Source of the DNA: an uncultured bacterium
Lineage (GTDB): Bacteria > Cyanobacteriota > Vampirovibrionia > Gastranaerophilales > Gastranaerophilaceae
Direction of reading: 5' to 3'
Assembly: GCA_902475545.1 (NCBI GenBank)
Contig: CABRZP010000001.1
Coordinates: 146,950-210,949 of the forward strand
Length of the DNA stretch: 64,000 nt
Shown piece after piece: positions 61,167 to 64,000 of the stretch. The notes under the pieces are model-generated. The model was not told the origin of the DNA. It was given only the letters and a program-made list of their open reading frames with translations, and ran no database searches. A program made the translations under genes and the position numbers. Positions within the stretch are counted from its first letter, which is position 1. The number at the start of each line of letters is the position of its first letter.

Positions 61167-61763
61167 TTATTGGTTGCTATTATTGATTAAATTTTCAATG
61201 GATTCGTTAAGAGCTTGTTGATCTTTGTCAAGTTTACTCTTAGCTTGTTCTTTTGCTAATTGTTTACTTTGTTTTTCTGCTGCTTTTTTTGCTTTCTTAT
61301 TCAGAATTTCTTGCATGTCTCTTTCCGCCCCATCTAAATGGCTATCTAACATTCCACCTTGTCTATTTTCTCCACTCCAAGGCAGAATTCGAGTTTTTAA
61401 GTCTTGGGTACTTTTTTCAATGCTTTTAGATATGTCATACTCATTTGCCCAAGAACTGATAGTTACTTCGTCTTTTGATTTTCCAAAAATTTTCATCAAT
61501 CTGCTTTTTGCGATATTGTCATAAAATATATGTATTGAACTGTCTACAGCATCCATAGCTCTTTTGCAAGCATAAAATACGATATCTACATCATATTTTT
61601 TGCAGAACTCCATTGCTCTTGGACTGGATTGAAATGTATCAACCAATTGTTTTCCAAGTTCAGGATACTTTTTATATAATCCTTCCATTTTAAGACTTTT
61701 TATAGCTGTGAAATTTGGTTGATTCTTTTTGTCATTATAAGAATTAATTGATTGAATTTGCAT
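61167..61763 (-). CDS. Unknown protein with N-terminal F-x-A motif
   Basis: 198 residues. It begins MQIQSINSYNDKKNQPNFTA, then a compact helical domain (GLYKKYPELGKQLVDTFQ... EFCKKYDVDIVFYACKRAMD), and a Lys/Gln/Ala-rich coiled coil (LNKKAKKAAEKQSKQLAKEQ). No signal peptide. TAGGAG precedes the ATG. It shares the N-terminal tag pattern with five other genes of the window. No family recognised. Confidence 0.75.
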   Translation of the reverse strand: MQIQSINSYNDKKNQPNFTAIKSLKMEGLYKKYPELGKQLVDTFQSSPRAMEFCKKYDVDIVFYACKRAMDAVDSSIHIFYDNIAKSRLMKIFGKSKDEVTISSWANEYDISKSIEKSTQDLKTRILPWSGENRQGGMLDSHLDGAERDMQEILNKKAKKAAEKQSKQLAKEQAKSKLDKDQQALNESIENLINNSNQ

Positions 61764-61868
61764 AAATGTTTTCTCCTATTTTTGTTGATTTAATTATTCA
61801 ATACTCAAAAAAAAATTTTTTTGCTATATAAATTGTAAAGAATTGTTTGAGTATTATTGGATTTAATA

Positions 61869-62396
61869 CTATTTATTTGGGGTAAATAAATTTGTCATAT
61901 TAACCCCTTCCAGTTCTAAAAGCTTGATTTTAGCGTTTATTCCGCCGGCATATCCTGTTAAGCTTCCATTTTTACCCACAACTCTGTGGCATGGAATAAT
62001 AATAGAAATAGGGTTATGACCGACAGCTCCACCAATTGCTTGCGGTGACATTTTGTTTATTTCTTTTTTTAGTGCATATTTTTTAGCAATATCGCTGTAA
62101 GTAGTGACTTGTCCGTATGGAATTTCGCAAAGTATTTTCCATACATCTTGTCTAAATTCATTTCCTTTAGGAGTAATTGGCAGTTCTGAAATTTTAGGGT
62201 TTTCTTGTGCAAAATATCTGTCTAGCCAGTTTTGGGTTTGTTTGAAGATTTCAAGGTTGTTATTTTCAATCATTTCTTCGTTAATTTTATCTGTAAAATA
62301 TTTTTGATTTTCAATCCAAAGTCCGATTAGATTAGAACCGTCAGAGCATATTGTCAGATTTCCTATAGGAGAGTTGTATGTTGATTTATAAATCAT
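61869..62396 (-). CDS. ogt: Methylated-DNA--protein-cysteine methyltransferase
   Basis: 175 residues: a N-terminal ribonuclease H-like domain, then the MGMT domain with EIPYGQVTTYSDIA (DNA-recognition helix) and the active site IIPCHRVVGKNG with acceptor Cys136. It removes O6-alkyl groups from guanine in a suicide reaction. GGGATATC is a weak ribosome-binding site. It is monocistronic. Confidence 0.95.
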   Translation of the reverse strand: MIYKSTYNSPIGNLTICSDGSNLIGLWIENQKYFTDKINEEMIENNNLEIFKQTQNWLDRYFAQENPKISELPITPKGNEFRQDVWKILCEIPYGQVTTYSDIAKKYALKKEINKMSPQAIGGAVGHNPISIIIPCHRVVGKNGSLTGYAGGINAKIKLLELEGVNMTNLFTPNK

Positions 62397-62799
62397 TTTA
62401 GATATCCCGTTTGCATTTTATTCAGTATAAATAATTATATCAGAACAAAAAATCTTTCAAAACACTTGCGAAATTAATAAAACAATGTTATACTAGAGAT
62501 ATCAAAAAAGATATACAATATTTAGAAATGTAAAAAATACCCTATATAAATTAAAGAAAAAACAAAAAGTGCCGAAACAAGAAATTGTAGAAGGCACAAA
62601 AATAAAAACAAAATACACCAGAATACTTAAAATGATATTTCGAACTTGAAATATCTTTGATTATTTAATTTTTAAGTGTCATTAACTTCCGACTAATTTT
62701 AAATCTTCACATTTTAAGGTTTGAAAATCCTCAATATTCTTATGTTTATAAGAACGCACAAGTTTAAGTAAAATGATGCATAGAATAAGAGGTATAAAA
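62397..62799. other. 403-bp intergenic region before the surface-protein gene
   Basis: A/T-rich with no convincing gene. It holds TATACT at about 62491-62496 (a -10-like box after AATGT) and two inverted repeats, GATATTTC/GAAATATC at about 62632-62653 and TTCTTATgtTTATAAGAA at about 62737-62754. The second lies 46 bases before the surface-protein ATG and may be part of its promoter control. Confidence 0.5.
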
Positions 62800-64000
62800 A
62801 TGAGAAAGATTGAAAACAACAGAAGTTTAAAAGTTTTATCAGCAGCCGTTTTAGCAGGTGTAGCATTATGCACTAATCAAGCTTTTGCTGTAACTGATTC
62901 GGCATCATTAGAGGATGTGGTAACACAGACTGGAGATAGAGAATTTAATTTAAATGAAGGTGAAAAATACACTGTTGGTAATAATTTGGGAACAATGGGA
63001 ACCGGTTCCTTAACAATAAATGGTGCAGACAATGCACAAATTGATATGAACGGAAATGCTGGTATTAAAGTTGGTGCGGATTCTGTCTTAAACTTAAACA
63101 ATGTTAATGTTACCGGATTAGTTGAGGGTCGCGGAATTGAATTGGATGGTGGTACGATTGGAACACTAACGGGTACCTTTAAAGACAATTACAGTCCTAC
63201 TTCAGAAGAAGGTTTTATTATGCACACTTTTGGAGATTTTAAAATAGACACTATAAATGCAACCTTCGAAAATAATAAAGGTGGTGGTACATGGGGGCAT
63301 GGTGGGGTTATTTATTTTGGTGGTTCAAGCAAAGAAACAGTTGGTACCGTTAATCAAATTTTAGGAAATTTTATTAACAATGGTATGGAAGTAGATTATG
63401 GTTATGACTATGGTGGAGCAGTTACTATTTATGGACCTAAAATGACCATAAATATCAAGCTTATAGATGCAAATTTTGATGGAAATTTTGTACTTAGTCA
63501 TGACACAGAAAATAGATCTTGGGATCAGACTGTGGGTGGTGCTCTTAGTGTAAGTTTGAGTAGCATGAGCAGTATAGATAACATAAAAGGCCGTTTTACA
63601 AATAATAGTGCAATTAGAACTACAGATGCAAGTTCTGTTTGTGATGTTGGAGGTGGTGCAATATTTGTACGTCCAGAAAATGGCATAATTAAAAATATAA
63701 ATTCCTATTTTGAAAATAACTATGCAAAAATTGATGGTGCAAATGGTAAAGTTATGGGAGGAGCAATATATAATAAAGGCAATATAGGAAAGATAACCAA
63801 TACTGATTTTATTAACAATTATACTTTTGCTACTACAGGCACAGCCGAAGGTGGTGCAATCTATAGCACCACCGACCTGAACATCATCGCCGACGGCGCA
63901 ACAAGTACCTTCCGCGGCAACTATACCCAAGTCGGCGATGTCAAAGACGACAACGCAATATACGCAGATAACGCCGCAACAATAAACTTTGAAACCAAAA
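62800..64000 (+). CDS. Large beta-helix-type surface adhesin, 3' end outside the window
   Basis: At least 400 residues; the frame is still open at the window edge. A signal peptide (LKVLSAAVLAGVALCTNQAFA) is followed by repeated beta-strand units rich in Asn, Gly, Asp and Thr (SLTINGADNAQIDMNGNAGI; GGAIYNKGNIGKITNTDF), as in pectin-lyase/autotransporter-type passenger domains. From about base 63855 the codons abruptly become C-ending (ACC, GAC, CTG, ATC, GCC), unlike the A/T-ending codons before. GAGG precedes the ATG by seven bases. It is probably a surface-exposed or secreted adhesin. Confidence 0.85.
   Translation, partial: MRKIENNRSLKVLSAAVLAGVALCTNQAFAVTDSASLEDVVTQTGDREFNLNEGEKYTVGNNLGTMGTGSLTINGADNAQIDMNGNAGIKVGADSVLNLNNVNVTGLVEGRGIELDGGTIGTLTGTFKDNYSPTSEEGFIMHTFGDFKIDTINATFENNKGGGTWGHGGVIYFGGSSKETVGTVNQILGNFINNGMEVDYGYDYGGAVTIYGPKMTINIKLIDANFDGNFVLSHDTENRSWDQTVGGALSVSLSSMSSIDNIKGRFTNNSAIRTTDASSVCDVGGGAIFVRPENGIIKNINSYFENNYAKIDGANGKVMGGAIYNKGNIGKITNTDFINNYTFATTGTAEGGAIYSTTDLNIIADGATSTFRGNYTQVGDVKDDNAIYADNAATINFETK

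Noticed and set aside
62682..62873. Minus-strand frame with a hydrophobic helix opposite the adhesin start
   Set aside because: Antisense to the signal peptide, which explains the apparent hydrophobic segment; no start signal.
62877..63930. Minus-strand frames opposite the adhesin gene
   Set aside because: Ser/Thr/Ile-rich shadows of repetitive beta-helix coding sequence.
1..64000. CRISPR array, prophage or insertion sequence
   Set aside because: No regularly spaced repeats, integrase, transposase, terminase or capsid-like proteins were seen.

Overview
The window looks like a chromosome segment from a low-GC, anaerobic, double-membraned bacterium. My best placement is the gut Cyanobacteria-related lineage Melainabacteria/Vampirovibrionia (order Gastranaerophilales). 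This is inferred from gene content, not from an alignment. Supporting signs are the class III (anaerobic) ribonucleotide reductase, HydF without any oxygen-respiration genes, two tripartite efflux systems with TolC-type outer-membrane channels, a heptosyltransferase-type glycosyltransferase, DapF, and a large set of lineage-type proteins of unknown function. Several of those share a peculiar N-terminus (Met-Lys/Arg/Gln-Ile at the start, then a Phe-x-Gly/Ala/Ser motif). There is no prophage, IS element, CRISPR array or rRNA operon.

Layout. 1-2 kb: the end of a lysine/glutamate-rich disordered protein. 2-8.7 kb: a MarR-type regulator divergent from an RND efflux operon (adaptor, pump, TolC) with a 30-bp perfect palindrome between them. 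8.7-11.7 kb: nrdD-nrdG behind what looks like a cobalamin riboswitch. 11.7-14 kb: an ArsB/NhaD-type ion transporter coupled to an OadG-like membrane protein, a small lipoprotein, and tRNA-Leu preceded by an unexplained structured element. 14-29.7 kb: an accessory stretch of mostly secreted or unassigned proteins. It holds a phosphoesterase, an aminotransferase-acetyltransferase fusion, a 985-aa unknown protein, a BlaI-type repressor with a serpin-like secreted protein, a probable ADP-ribosyltransferase, a glycosyltransferase with a Cys-rich tail, and an EF-hand protein. 29.7-44.8 kb: housekeeping genes (mnmE, rpsO, hydF, dapF, rpsF-ssb-rpsR, ricT, gpsA, murQ, ribH, ccdA plus a thioredoxin) with an annexin-like protein among them. 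44.8-49.5 kb: a MacAB-TolC-type ABC efflux operon. 49.6-52.5 kb: proC, then rpmH-rpnA-type genes (rpmH-rnpA) and three small unknowns. 52.5-62.4 kb: a sugar aminotransferase, a putative zinc protease, a TPR protein, a tandem pair of secreted paralogues, lipoate ligase, a pilin-like protein, a nucleotidyltransferase, a CAT-anticodon tRNA, two unknowns and ogt. 62.8-64 kb: the start of a large beta-helix-type surface protein, cut by the window edge.

Two signals run across the window and are not explained by single genes. First, at least seven start codons lack a Shine-Dalgarno sequence and carry a -10-like hexamer exactly six bases upstream, which predicts leaderless mRNAs. Second, six otherwise unrelated proteins without signal peptides share the N-terminal M-[KRQ]-I...F-x-[GAS] pattern, which could be a targeting or processing tag.
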